18,764 bases of DNA from JBDREF01 sp043820045. Its GTDB lineage: Bacteria > Planctomycetota > Phycisphaerae > Sedimentisphaerales > Anaerobacaceae. This document shows positions 1-7,788 of the stretch, in pieces (the first letter of the stretch is position 1; each line of letters begins with the position of its first letter). Where the stretch lies: contig JBDREF010000268.1 of assembly GCA_043820045.1 (NCBI GenBank), positions 1 through 18,764 of the forward strand, written 5' to 3'. Made by a program: the position numbers and the translations under genes. Under the pieces are notes generated by a model. That model did not search any database. It had not been told where the DNA came from and saw only the letters and a list, made by a program, of their open reading frames with translations.

Positions 1-318
1 AGGAGTTCCTTCGGCGACGAGCACAGCGTTGTCGATGCCTTCGTGACCGGGTTTGCCGTTGAGGACGATCCTCTGGGAGTTACAGTCAAGTTCTCTGTCA
101 ATGACGCAGCTCTTGGTTTGAAAAGGCCGTGGGTGGATAAAGACCTCGTTGGCGTTTTTTCAACCGTGGGGCAGACAATAGAGGACCGTTACGGCAATCC
201 TGTCAAAGTGGACACCGACTTGAACGGCAGGAAATACTCGCGCCCAATCGCCGGACCACTGGCAGACCTGAAACAGGGACTGAACACGGTTACATGGACG
301 TTTCGCAATGGTGAGTAA
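1..318 (+). CDS. C-terminal part of an unrecognised protein
   Basis: The frame is open from the first base and ends at a TAA at 316-318, so this is the last 105 codons of a gene that begins outside the window. The first in-window start-like codon is a GTG at 43, but nothing suggests initiation there. The visible part is soluble, with no membrane segment, and has an alternating polar/hydrophobic pattern suggesting beta strands (for example LGVTVKFSV and LNTVTWTFRNGE near the end), as in a C-terminal beta-sandwich module. I do not recognise a family and assign no function. The symporter gene starts 32 bases downstream on the same strand, so the two may be co-transcribed. Confidence 0.6.
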   Translation, partial: RSSFGDEHSVVDAFVTGFAVEDDPLGVTVKFSVNDAALGLKRPWVDKDLVGVFSTVGQTIEDRYGNPVKVDTDLNGRKYSRPIAGPLADLKQGLNTVTWTFRNGE

Positions 319-350
319 TAACGGTTAAGGTACGGCATTTAGGAGTCAGT

Positions 351-2027
351 ATGAGCTTTCTTGGTTTGCATTACGCGATTTGGATAGTTTTGGCATTGTA
401 TTTTGCCGGGATGCTGCTGATGGGCTGGTGGAGCAAGCGGGGCGCCCACAGCCAGGAGGGTTACCTTTTGGGCAACCGGCAGTTCGGCGTGTGGATGATG
501 ATCATGCACGCCTTCGGCGCCGGCACTCACCCGGGCAACGTCGCCGGGGTGATGAGCGAGGCGGTAGTGAGCGGGGCCTCCAGCGTCTGGGTCTCGTGGA
601 TGTGGCTGTTCGGCACGCCTTTCTACTGGATCATCGCGCCGGTCATTCGCCGTATGAGGTGCCTGACGATGGCCGATTATTTCGAGGAGCGTTTCGGCAG
701 GGCGGCCAGCGTTCTGTATATAATCGTTGCGGCGGTCGGAATGATCGTCTTTCTGGCCGGAGTTCTTCTTGCGACGACCCGAACCGTGCAGGGCATGATG
801 GGAAAGGCCATAGGCGCCGAGGGCGAAGCGTGGTTCTTCGGCATACTGCTGGTCAGCACGACGGTCTTTATCATCTACAGCTACTGGGGCGGAATCATCG
901 CGGCGATCAGGACCGATATGATTCAGGGACTGATGATAATCGCTTTGTCGTTCATCGCTATCCCTGCAGCGCTTCGGCTGCAGGAAGTCGGCGGCCTTGC
1001 CGGGATGCACGCAACACTGACGGCGAGATCATCGTCGGGCGCCGAGTACCTGAGTCTCTTCGACCCGAACGGATTCAATATATGGGTGGTCCTGCTGCTC
1101 AGTATCAATGCGCCGCTGACCGCTCTGGCGTTTCCGCACCTGATGAGCGTCTGCGGCGCGGGGCGGACCGAATGGGAAGGGCGGGTCGGTTTCACCTACG
1201 GCAACATTCTCAAGCGCGTCTGCACCATAGGCTGGTGCGTGCTCGGGCTCTGCTGGCTGGTCTATCTGATGAACTCGGGCGCGGAAATCCAAAAAGACGC
1301 CGCCTTTGGAAATTCTATCAGGACTTTATTTCCGCCGGTGCTCCAGGGGGTGATGTTAGCGTGCGTGATGGCGGCGGCGATGTCGTCCGGCGATGCGGTC
1401 CAGGTTACGGTGGCGGGTCTGTTCTCGCAGAATATTTATCGCGCTTTCGTTAATCCGAACGCCGATGAAAAACGGCTGGTACATGTGACCAGGGTCGTAG
1501 GGATTTTTATCGCCCTGCTGTCGCTTGTGGGTGCAATTCTGATGCGGCATAGTCTGGTCAAGACGATCCTTGACTATTTCAATATCCTCAGCCTTGTGGG
1601 CATTTCCACGGCGATGGGTCTGTTGTGGCGGCGGATGAATTCCACCGGGATGTTCTGCAGCACGATTGCCGCCGTCATTACGTTCCTCGTGACTCGATAC
1701 AAACTTGACTGCTCGCGTGAAATCACTATCGGATTGCCGATACTGACCGGCCTGGCCGGCGGCGTAATCGGCAGTCTGCTCACGAAGCCTCCAAAGCCTG
1801 AGAAGATTGAGAAGTTCTTCAAGAAGATTTACGTTCCAATCGGCCAGGAGAATAAACTCGAACTGTCACTCGATGAAGCAGTGCCTGCTTCGAATCGCTG
1901 GTTGACTTCGGGCGGCTTGTTTATCGTCAAGCCATCGCGCCAGTCGTGGGTGGGCTTTGTTATCACTCTGGGTATTTGCGTGGCCTGTGTGCTGGTGATG
2001 TTGGCAATACTGAGGGCCGGACAATGA
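351..2027 (+). CDS. Sodium:solute symporter (SSS family)
   Basis: A 558-residue inner-membrane protein with about 13-14 hydrophobic segments, the usual size for the solute:sodium symporter family (SSF). The N-terminus has the family layout: a first helix, then YLLGNRQFGVWMM before the second helix. The segment MAAAMSSGDAVQVTVAG followed by LFSQNIYRAF matches the helix-8 sodium-site region, where SSS proteins carry conserved small hydroxyl residues, and the family's 'LF..DIYR' loop. The start is supported by AGGAG at 341-345, five bases before ATG. It probably imports a small organic solute with Na+; the substrate (sugar, sialic acid, organic acid or other) cannot be read from sequence. The stop overlaps the next ATG (ATGA at 2024-2027), so the transporter and the dehydrogenase are translationally coupled and probably serve one pathway. 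Confidence 0.9.
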   Translation: MSFLGLHYAIWIVLALYFAGMLLMGWWSKRGAHSQEGYLLGNRQFGVWMMIMHAFGAGTHPGNVAGVMSEAVVSGASSVWVSWMWLFGTPFYWIIAPVIRRMRCLTMADYFEERFGRAASVLYIIVAAVGMIVFLAGVLLATTRTVQGMMGKAIGAEGEAWFFGILLVSTTVFIIYSYWGGIIAAIRTDMIQGLMIIALSFIAIPAALRLQEVGGLAGMHATLTARSSSGAEYLSLFDPNGFNIWVVLLLSINAPLTALAFPHLMSVCGAGRTEWEGRVGFTYGNILKRVCTIGWCVLGLCWLVYLMNSGAEIQKDAAFGNSIRTLFPPVLQGVMLACVMAAAMSSGDAVQVTVAGLFSQNIYRAFVNPNADEKRLVHVTRVVGIFIALLSLVGAILMRHSLVKTILDYFNILSLVGISTAMGLLWRRMNSTGMFCSTIAAVITFLVTRYKLDCSREITIGLPILTGLAGGVIGSLLTKPPKPEKIEKFFKKIYVPIGQENKLELSLDEAVPASNRWLTSGGLFIVKPSRQSWVGFVITLGICVACVLVMLAILRAGQ

Positions 2028-2908
2028 CGAACAGGATCGGACTTGTGGGTCTCGGTCTCGTAGGTACGGCCATGGCCGAATCCCTGCTGGCCCGGCAGTT
2101 CGACGTCATCGGCTTCGACATCAGTCCCGAAAGGCTCGCCCATCTTGAAAAGCTGGGAGGAACGCCGGCGGCCAGTCCGGCGGAACTCGCGGATCGGGTC
2201 GAGCATGTAGTCCTCTCGCTGCCGGATACGAACGCCGTAGAGCAGGTGGTTGAAGGGGACGGTGGGCTTCTGGAAGCGAGCCGCCTGCCGGCATACATTA
2301 TCGATACCACCACCGGCGACCCTGAGAGAACGATGGAACTCGCAGGGCGGTTGGCGCAGAAAGGAATCTGTTTTCTGGATGCGACGATATCGGGTTCCAG
2401 CGAGCAGGTCAGGAATCGAGAGGCCGTCTTTATGGTTGGCGGTGAGAAGGTGGCGTTCGAGAGGTGTACTAGCGTTTTTGATGCACTCACCGAGAAGGTA
2501 TTTTATTTGGGTCCATCCGGAAGCGGATCCAAAGCCAAGCTTGCGAGCAACCTTATTCTTGGATTGAACCGCTTGGCGCTTGCCGAGGGACTTGTCTTTG
2601 CCGAGAAGCTATGCCTCGACCTGGAGGCTTTTCTTGAACTTCTCAAAGCCACGCCCGCCTATTCGGCCATCATGGATGCCAAGGGCGAAAAGATGTTGAA
2701 GGGTGATTTCATCGCCCAGGCCAGAGTCCGCCAGCACCATAAGGATGTCTTACTGATCCTGAAGTACGCACAGAAGGCCGGGCAGGAGCTGCCGTTGTCC
2801 CTGGCGCACCTGGATGTCCTGGAAAAGGCTGTCGAAGCGGGGGATGGGGACTTGGACAACTCAGCCGTCATCAGGGAGATCAAACGCAGGTGCGGCCGGA
2901 AAACTTGA
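2024..2908 (+). CDS. NAD(P)-dependent beta-hydroxyacid dehydrogenase (HIBADH/GarR type)
   Basis: A 294-residue cytoplasmic oxidoreductase of the 3-hydroxyisobutyrate / tartronate-semialdehyde reductase family. The N-terminal Rossmann motif is GLVGLGLVGTAMAE (residues 6-19). The family substrate-binding loop appears as ISGSSEQVRNREAVFMVGG (about 122-140), and the catalytic lysine region as GSGSKAKLASNLILG (166-180; catalytic Lys most likely K172, with N176). The start chosen is the ATG at 2024, because it gives the Rossmann motif its usual N-terminal place; the frame is open further upstream but only inside the symporter gene. The family reduces or oxidises small beta-hydroxyacids; the exact substrate is unknown. 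The 4-base overlap with the symporter suggests catabolism of the imported solute. Confidence 0.88.
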   Translation: MTNRIGLVGLGLVGTAMAESLLARQFDVIGFDISPERLAHLEKLGGTPAASPAELADRVEHVVLSLPDTNAVEQVVEGDGGLLEASRLPAYIIDTTTGDPERTMELAGRLAQKGICFLDATISGSSEQVRNREAVFMVGGEKVAFERCTSVFDALTEKVFYLGPSGSGSKAKLASNLILGLNRLALAEGLVFAEKLCLDLEAFLELLKATPAYSAIMDAKGEKMLKGDFIAQARVRQHHKDVLLILKYAQKAGQELPLSLAHLDVLEKAVEAGDGDLDNSAVIREIKRRCGRKT

Positions 2909-2933
2909 ATCGCCGGGGCAAACCTTGTAATAT
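2905..2933 (+). promoter_or_regulatory. Possible sigma-70 promoter before the O-methyltransferase gene
   Basis: TTGAAT at 2905-2910 and TAATAT at 2928-2933 are separated by 17 bases. Each matches its consensus at four of six positions. The -35 box overlaps the stop codon of the preceding dehydrogenase. The predicted start is about 2940, leaving a leader of about 70 nt. The 105-base gap here fits a separate promoter, but the boxes are ordinary enough to occur by chance. Confidence 0.35.
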
Positions 2934-3013
2934 GTTCCGCTGGAAGTCAGGGTCACCTGGAGAAGTTGAAAAACAAACAAGCGGAGAACCGCAAATTCTG
3001 AAAGGAACCAGCC

Positions 3014-3733
3014 ATGTCGAAGACAGTCGTATTGAGCTTTGTAGCAGTTGTTTTGTCGGCATCCGCCGTACTTGTAATTGCCCCCCGGGGCCAGGCCCAG
3101 GATCGGGGTCGAAGGCCGGGCGCGCCGGCTCGCGCCGAGGCATCGTCTATCGAAAACACGCCGTTGGCGAGGTCGGACGCTGAGAAGAAAATTCTCTCCG
3201 TCCTTGAGGAGATGGGAAACGACCGAAGCCGGCTGTACCTCAGCGTTTCACAGAGTGACGGGCGTCTGATGCGGATGTTGACCGAGTCAATCGGCGCAAA
3301 GCGGGTCATAGAGATAGGCACTTCGACCGGCTATTCGGGGCTATGGTTAGCGCTGGCGCTGCGTTCGACCGGCGGCAAACTTATCACGCACGAAATCGAC
3401 GAGGGGCGTGCAAAGACCGCGAAGGAGAATTTCAAAAGGGCCGGCGTCGATGACCTTATTACCGTCGTCGTAGGCGATGCGCACGAGGCGGTCACGAAGT
3501 ACACCGAGCCGGTGGATGTCGTTTTCCTCGACGCCGATAAGGAAGGGTACATCGATTATCTAAATAAGCTGCTTCCGCTGGTACGTCCCGGCGGCCTGAT
3601 TTTTGCGCACAATATGAGCAGGCCGACGCCAGACCCGCGCTACATCGAGGCAATAACAAAGAACCCGAAACTCGACACGTCCTTTCTCCTGATGGACGGC
3701 TCCGGCCTCGGTGTCACCCTCAAGAAGCGGTAG
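3014..3733 (+). CDS. Exported SAM-dependent O-methyltransferase (CCoAOMT-like)
   Basis: A 239-residue protein with a Class I methyltransferase core: motif I VIEIGTSTGYSGLWLAL (98-114), the acidic ribose-binding region at HEIDE (126-130), and FLDADKEGYIDYLN (171-184), which resembles the metal/active-site segment of caffeoyl-CoA O-methyltransferases and related proteins. In those enzymes a later DN motif helps bind metal; here the position reads AHN (198-200). Residues 1-28 look like a Sec signal peptide: a basic start, a long hydrophobic run, and a Q-A-Q cleavage-like site near residue 28. The start has AAAGGAA at 3001-3007, and no other good start is seen before the catalytic domain. Export is odd for a SAM enzyme; a membrane-tethered protein is the alternative. 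Substrate unknown. Confidence 0.8.
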   Translation: MSKTVVLSFVAVVLSASAVLVIAPRGQAQDRGRRPGAPARAEASSIENTPLARSDAEKKILSVLEEMGNDRSRLYLSVSQSDGRLMRMLTESIGAKRVIEIGTSTGYSGLWLALALRSTGGKLITHEIDEGRAKTAKENFKRAGVDDLITVVVGDAHEAVTKYTEPVDVVFLDADKEGYIDYLNKLLPLVRPGGLIFAHNMSRPTPDPRYIEAITKNPKLDTSFLLMDGSGLGVTLKKR

Positions 3734-3882
3734 GGCCTTCTTTTCGAGGGCAAACGTGAGTTCTCAATTTGGCAAGAGCGGCCGCAGCGGAAGAGTTCGA
3801 GGGGAAAACCGCTCTGCATATTCGCGGCGGAGAACGAACGTATGTCCATCTGCCGGAGGTTGATTTTCAGGATAACACCAAG

Positions 3883-3890
3883 AGAAAGGA
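3883..3890 (+). promoter_or_regulatory. Ribosome-binding site that sets the nucleoside hydrolase start
   Basis: AGAAAGGA lies seven bases before the ATG at 3898. The reading frame is open back to 3769, but the stretch before 3898 has no protein-like character, while the protein from 3898 begins with a clean signal peptide. Confidence 0.6.
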
Positions 3891-3897
3891 CAAGACG

Positions 3898-4968
3898 ATG
3901 TTTACCACGAGACACTTGCGTATCGTGCTTGCCGCAGTAGCACTGCTACTTGTTGGTCACGGTCCTGTCGCAGGAGCCAAAGAGAAGGTCATTCTCGATA
4001 CCGATATGGTCGTCTTGTATGATGACGGCGTGGCGATGATGATGCTCGCGAATCATCCGGACGTAGAGCTGCTCGGGGTGACGATAGTCCCCGGGAACAC
4101 GTGGCTTCACGAGGGGACAGCGTACGCCATCCGCCAGCTTGAGCTGCTCCATCGCACGGACGTTCCGGTCGCTCCTGGAATTCGTTACCCGATTCGAGCT
4201 GGTCGTTACGAGACGATGGAAGTCGAGCGGAAGATGTTTGGTTTTAGCTCCGACTATATCGGTTGTTTCAAAAGGGCCGAACCCGCGTCATATCTTGATG
4301 TGTATCGAAGTGAATTTGGGACTGATCTGACAATAAAGCCCGTGGACACGCATGCAGTTACGTTTCTGATTGATACTATCAAGGCCAACCCTGGAGAAGT
4401 TACTGTCATGCCGATAGGCCCGTGTACGAACCTGGCAATTGCCATAAGAATTGCCCCGGAGATAATTGGCCTCATAAAGAGGGTTGTGTACATGGGCGGG
4501 GCATTTGACGTCCCCGGAAATACGACTCCGGCGGCCGAATTCAATTGGTGGTTTGACCCGGAGGCGGCCAAAATGACTGTTCGGGCCCCTTTTTCTGACC
4601 AGCTCATTGTGGGATTGGATGTTTGTGAGAAGTATCGCTTCAACAAGAACCTCTATAACCGCATTACGGCTGTGGACACGCCAATTGCAGAAATGTTTAA
4701 GAGAAAATACGGGCCGGAATTCAGGAAGGACCCTGACTATACTCGATTAGTCTGGGACACCATCGCCGCCGCAGTCGTCATCGATCCGACGCTGATTGTC
4801 GAAGAGGAAACCCGGTGGGTCGATGTCAATTCTGATTACGGCCTGGACTACGGCCGAAGTCTCGGCTATCGCGAACAAGGACCCGCAGGTACTCAAAAGG
4901 CCCGTATCCTCATGGCAATCGATGAGAAACGCTTCTGGGATCTGATGGTAGATCTGCTTACGGAATAG
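3898..4968 (+). CDS. Exported nucleoside hydrolase (IUNH family)
   Basis: A 356-residue protein of the inosine-uridine-preferring nucleoside hydrolase superfamily, whose members cleave the N-glycosidic bond of ribonucleosides using a Ca2+ ion. The calcium motif is at VILDTDMVVLYDDGVAMM (31-48): D34, D36, D42 and D43, with five residues between DTD and DD rather than the three of classic DTDPG.DD enzymes. This longer spacing occurs in a subgroup I know from Planctomycetes and Bacteroidetes. TIVPGNTWL (62-70) is the next conserved block, and VMPIGPCTNLA and YMGGAFDVPGNTTPAAEFN form the central active-site blocks. Near the C-terminus LVWDTIAAAVVIDP has W where many classic enzymes have His, again as in the subgroup. 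Residues 1-27 are a Sec signal peptide, so salvage probably begins in the periplasm. Confidence 0.87.
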   Translation: MFTTRHLRIVLAAVALLLVGHGPVAGAKEKVILDTDMVVLYDDGVAMMMLANHPDVELLGVTIVPGNTWLHEGTAYAIRQLELLHRTDVPVAPGIRYPIRAGRYETMEVERKMFGFSSDYIGCFKRAEPASYLDVYRSEFGTDLTIKPVDTHAVTFLIDTIKANPGEVTVMPIGPCTNLAIAIRIAPEIIGLIKRVVYMGGAFDVPGNTTPAAEFNWWFDPEAAKMTVRAPFSDQLIVGLDVCEKYRFNKNLYNRITAVDTPIAEMFKRKYGPEFRKDPDYTRLVWDTIAAAVVIDPTLIVEEETRWVDVNSDYGLDYGRSLGYREQGPAGTQKARILMAIDEKRFWDLMVDLLTE

Positions 4969-5020
4969 CCTGAGCTTGCCGAAGGAATGACAGCGAAAAC
5001 CAGTCAGTTCCATCCACATG

Positions 5021-6577
5021 TTAACCGCCCGCGGTTTTCTTTGGAAAATGGGGGGAATAGAGCAGGCGGTCTTTGCGGATGGTTAGTTTGCCGTTGGAGA
5101 CGAAGGGTTCGCCGCGTTCGCAGAGGTGTTCGACCATGTTTTGCCGCCATTGAAGCAGCTTGCTCTTGTGCGCCGGGTCGGCGGCTAAGTTGCGCAGCTC
5201 GTTCGGGTCATTGCTTAAATCAAAGAGTTCTTCTCTGCCGTCGAAGGCGTAGTAGATGTATTTGAACTTGCCGTCGGTCAGGGCGTTCCAGTGGTCCTTG
5301 TTGTAGCACATGGAGTGTTCGAGGTCGATGTACGGCCGCCAGTTCTTCGTGTTCCCGCGAACTAATTCCAACATGCTCCTGCCGTCCAGATGATTCGGAA
5401 TGGGCGCTGCGGCGGCGTCGAGGAACGTAGGCAGCACGTCCCGCAGTTCCACCGGCTGCGGCAGTGTCCTGCCCCGCTGGTTGTCCATTCCCATGCTCTT
5501 CGGCCAGCGCAGCAGCATGGGGATTCTTGCAGAGCCTTCGTAGGCGTAGGTCTTTCGCCAGAGGTGATGGTCGCCTAACATGTCGCCGTGGTCCGCGAAC
5601 ATGATTATCAGCGTGTTGTCGTACAAGTTGCGTTTCTTTAGGGCGGCGAGAATACGGCCGATCTGCTCGTCGATAAAGGTAATCGAGCCGTAATAGGCCC
5701 GGCGGGATTTCTTGGCCTGCTCGACGCCCAAATCACCTTGCCAGAGACTCGGCTTCGGCGGCTCGTCATGCGGGGCGTATCGAGCGGCCCAGTCGCCGAC
5801 GGCGGGGGCGGGCATATCGTCTTCGTCGTACATGTCGATGAATCTCTGGGGCGGATCGTAAGGGCTGTGCGGCCGGGCGAAGGAGACCTTCAGCATGAAC
5901 GGCTCGCTGCGGTCGTATTTCTCGATAAAATCGACAGCGGTATCGGTCGTCCATCTCGTCGGGTGCAGGCGCTGCGGCAGGGCGTATGCCTTCGCGCGGT
6001 AATCGTTCCAGCCTATGCCCGTCGCATCCGGGTCGAGGTCCGGTGCCTGCTCTTTGAACCATTGGCGGTAGTCGCTGACAAATCCCGGCGTCTCAGCGCG
6101 GCCGGACTCATCAAGCAGTATCTTATGATAGCCGCGGAGATTCCTCTGCGGGTGCCAGTGCATCTTGCCGATTCCGAATACATAATAGCCGGCGTCGCGA
6201 AGAGCAGTGGGAAGCTCGAAAGGATATTCGCCGGCGACGCGGCCGTATCCGATCATGCCGTGATGCCAAGGGGACAGGCCCGTCAGAATCGCGCTGCGGG
6301 CGGGCGTGCAGCTCGGCGTTGAGCTGTAAGCGCTTGAAAAGAGAACGCCGTCCTTTGCGATTGAATCCAGATGGGGCGTCTTGATTATCTTGTTGCCTGC
6401 GCAGCCGAGGCAGTCACCTCTGTGCTGGTCGGTCATAAGGTAGAGTATGTTCGGCTTCCGCCTTTGCCCAACGGCCGAACGAGCGGCGCTGGCGTCGAGT
6501 GCGACCGTCGCCGAGAGGATTGATGCATTCTTAAGAAAAGCCCGGCGTGTTATTTGCGATAGATTGAAATGGTTCAT
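5021..6577 (-). CDS. Tat-exported Cys-type sulfatase
   Basis: A 518-residue sulfatase of the alkaline phosphatase superfamily. The signature SSTPSCTPARSAILTG (85-100) holds C90 in the C-x-P-x-R context, the cysteine converted to formylglycine by FGE or anSME. Metal-site blocks are NILYLMTDQHRGD (43-55, with D50) and MFADHGDMLGDHHLW (326-340, with D329 and H330); ARPHSPYDPP (234-243) and WRKTYAYEGS (340-349) supply other active-site residues. The N-terminus ITRRAFLKNA (9-18) is a twin-arginine signal, implying export of the folded enzyme. The start at 6577 is preferred over an in-frame upstream extension because it has a GAGGAG site and puts the Tat motif at residue 11. Substrate unknown, probably a sulfated glycan. 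It is the third gene of the operon, 26 bases after the GHL15-like gene. Confidence 0.92.
   Translation of the reverse strand: MNHFNLSQITRRAFLKNASILSATVALDASAARSAVGQRRKPNILYLMTDQHRGDCLGCAGNKIIKTPHLDSIAKDGVLFSSAYSSTPSCTPARSAILTGLSPWHHGMIGYGRVAGEYPFELPTALRDAGYYVFGIGKMHWHPQRNLRGYHKILLDESGRAETPGFVSDYRQWFKEQAPDLDPDATGIGWNDYRAKAYALPQRLHPTRWTTDTAVDFIEKYDRSEPFMLKVSFARPHSPYDPPQRFIDMYDEDDMPAPAVGDWAARYAPHDEPPKPSLWQGDLGVEQAKKSRRAYYGSITFIDEQIGRILAALKKRNLYDNTLIIMFADHGDMLGDHHLWRKTYAYEGSARIPMLLRWPKSMGMDNQRGRTLPQPVELRDVLPTFLDAAAAPIPNHLDGRSMLELVRGNTKNWRPYIDLEHSMCYNKDHWNALTDGKFKYIYYAFDGREELFDLSNDPNELRNLAADPAHKSKLLQWRQNMVEHLCERGEPFVSNGKLTIRKDRLLYSPHFPKKTAGG
5023..5038 (+). terminator. Weak terminator-like hairpin between convergent genes
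   Basis: AACCG (5023-5027) and CGGTT (5032-5036) can form a five-pair stem with a four-base loop, followed by TT and then CTTT on the plus strand. It lies 54 bases after the nucleoside hydrolase stop and overlaps the last codons of the convergent sulfatase. The stem is short, so this is a candidate only. Confidence 0.3.
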
Positions 6578-6583
6578 ATCGAA

Positions 6584-6589
6584 CTCCTC
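6584..6589 (-). promoter_or_regulatory. Ribosome-binding site that sets the sulfatase start
   Basis: GAGGAG on the minus strand, six bases before the ATG at 6577. It decides between this start and an extended frame running into the upstream gene. Confidence 0.65.
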
Positions 6590-6603
6590 ATTAGCAGGCC
6601 GCA

Positions 6604-7785
6604 TTATCTCGCGTTTTTCTTCAGATAGATATCGCCGTCGCAACTTTTCAGTACGTGGTTGTGGGCTTTTTCGCCGTTGCTTACGCTGGTTCTGGTTTCG
6701 TCGAACGTCACTGTCGCGGTTTCGTTGCCCATTGGATTGTAAACGACGGTTCCATTCTCGAATTCCCGACGGACGGTGCCGTCGGGCATGGCTGCACCTT
6801 CGGCCGTGGGCTTGCCCAGTTTCGTATCCCAAAACGGATACCAGTTGTGCCGATGGTCCGGGCTCGGCAGCGGGTTGGGATCCGAGAACAGACAGTATCC
6901 GTCCGAGCGTGTCAGGCTAAGCGCGGTCGTCGCCCGCATCAGGTTCAGGTCGGCTTGCGAATTGTGGTACCATGTCTCCAGGCAGTTAGCGCGGGGCGGA
7001 CGAAGGTTCTTCTCGGCCCACTTGAGCGTCGCGGCGATTCTCTCCCAGTCCGCCGGCGTTTTGCTCCTGTAACACTCCATGAAATACCCATTAATGTAAG
7101 GGGCTGTCTTTGGCGTCGTCCTGTCGTTGGCATTGGCGAGAATCAAATGCTCATCGCCTACGGCCTGCCTGACGAGCTTGACCAGCTCAAGGCGGCTGTC
7201 GTCATCGGACCACCAGTCGAGCAGAACCCCATCGACGACGCCGGATTCGACGACTGCCCTGGCCCGCCGGGCCACGTGCTCGCGAAACTGCGGATTATCG
7301 AAATCGAGCTGGATAAATCCGCCCTCGTCCCAGCCTTCGACCAGTTTGCCGGACTTGTCGCGCCGCCACCATTCGTGGCCTTCCGGCAGGAAACGTTTTG
7401 ATGCGTCACGATAGCGAATCTCTGCGATAAGGATTATGTTGGGATTCAGTTCGAGAAGTGCCTTGCGTTTCTTGCGGCCTGCTTCAATGCTCTCGGGTTC
7501 GAACGCCTCGGCAAGCCCGGACGGGCGCTTGTCCCAGACCAAACCATACCATTCGGCCGCGTGCCAGAGCAAGTCGTGCCGGGCCGTAACTGTCAGCTCA
7601 TCCTCGCCCCGCAGATTGTCCGCCGGCGACCACGCCTGAAAAACCGAAGGAAAGTCACGGCCCGCCACACGCTCGGCAATGGACCGTTCCTCAGCGATGA
7701 TATTCTCCTGAGCGACTGCGGCCCAGAAAACGAGAGCCAGGAGAAAGATTTGTGCTGTGACTTTTTTACCGGCTTTGATCCACAT
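6604..7785 (-). CDS. Secreted putative glycoside hydrolase (GHL15-like)
   Basis: A 393-residue protein with an N-terminal signal peptide (basic start, hydrophobic 10-25, cleavage probably near A25). The body looks like a TIM-barrel hydrolase. Successive strands end in acidic or aromatic residues: LIAEIRYRDA (119-128), FIQLDFDNPQ (157-166), VDGVLLDWWSDDDS (184-197) and INGYFMECY (231-239). D190 and E237 are at strand ends and are reasonable candidate catalytic acids; this is inference. From memory the arrangement resembles the 'hypothetical glycosyl hydrolase 15' family (GHL15), which lacks a known substrate. The C-terminal 60 or so residues look like a small beta domain. The stop of penicillin acylase is three bases upstream and there is no clear Shine-Dalgarno site, so translation is probably coupled. 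Confidence 0.68.
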   Translation of the reverse strand: MWIKAGKKVTAQIFLLALVFWAAVAQENIIAEERSIAERVAGRDFPSVFQAWSPADNLRGEDELTVTARHDLLWHAAEWYGLVWDKRPSGLAEAFEPESIEAGRKKRKALLELNPNIILIAEIRYRDASKRFLPEGHEWWRRDKSGKLVEGWDEGGFIQLDFDNPQFREHVARRARAVVESGVVDGVLLDWWSDDDSRLELVKLVRQAVGDEHLILANANDRTTPKTAPYINGYFMECYRSKTPADWERIAATLKWAEKNLRPPRANCLETWYHNSQADLNLMRATTALSLTRSDGYCLFSDPNPLPSPDHRHNWYPFWDTKLGKPTAEGAAMPDGTVRREFENGTVVYNPMGNETATVTFDETRTSVSNGEKAHNHVLKSCDGDIYLKKNAR

Positions 7786-7788
7786 GGG

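Noticed and set aside
3775..3815. Inverted repeat AGAGCGG / CCGCTCT between the methyltransferase and nucleoside hydrolase genes
   Set aside because: Seven pairs around a 27-base loop with no T-run is plausible by chance; no terminator or operator can be claimed.
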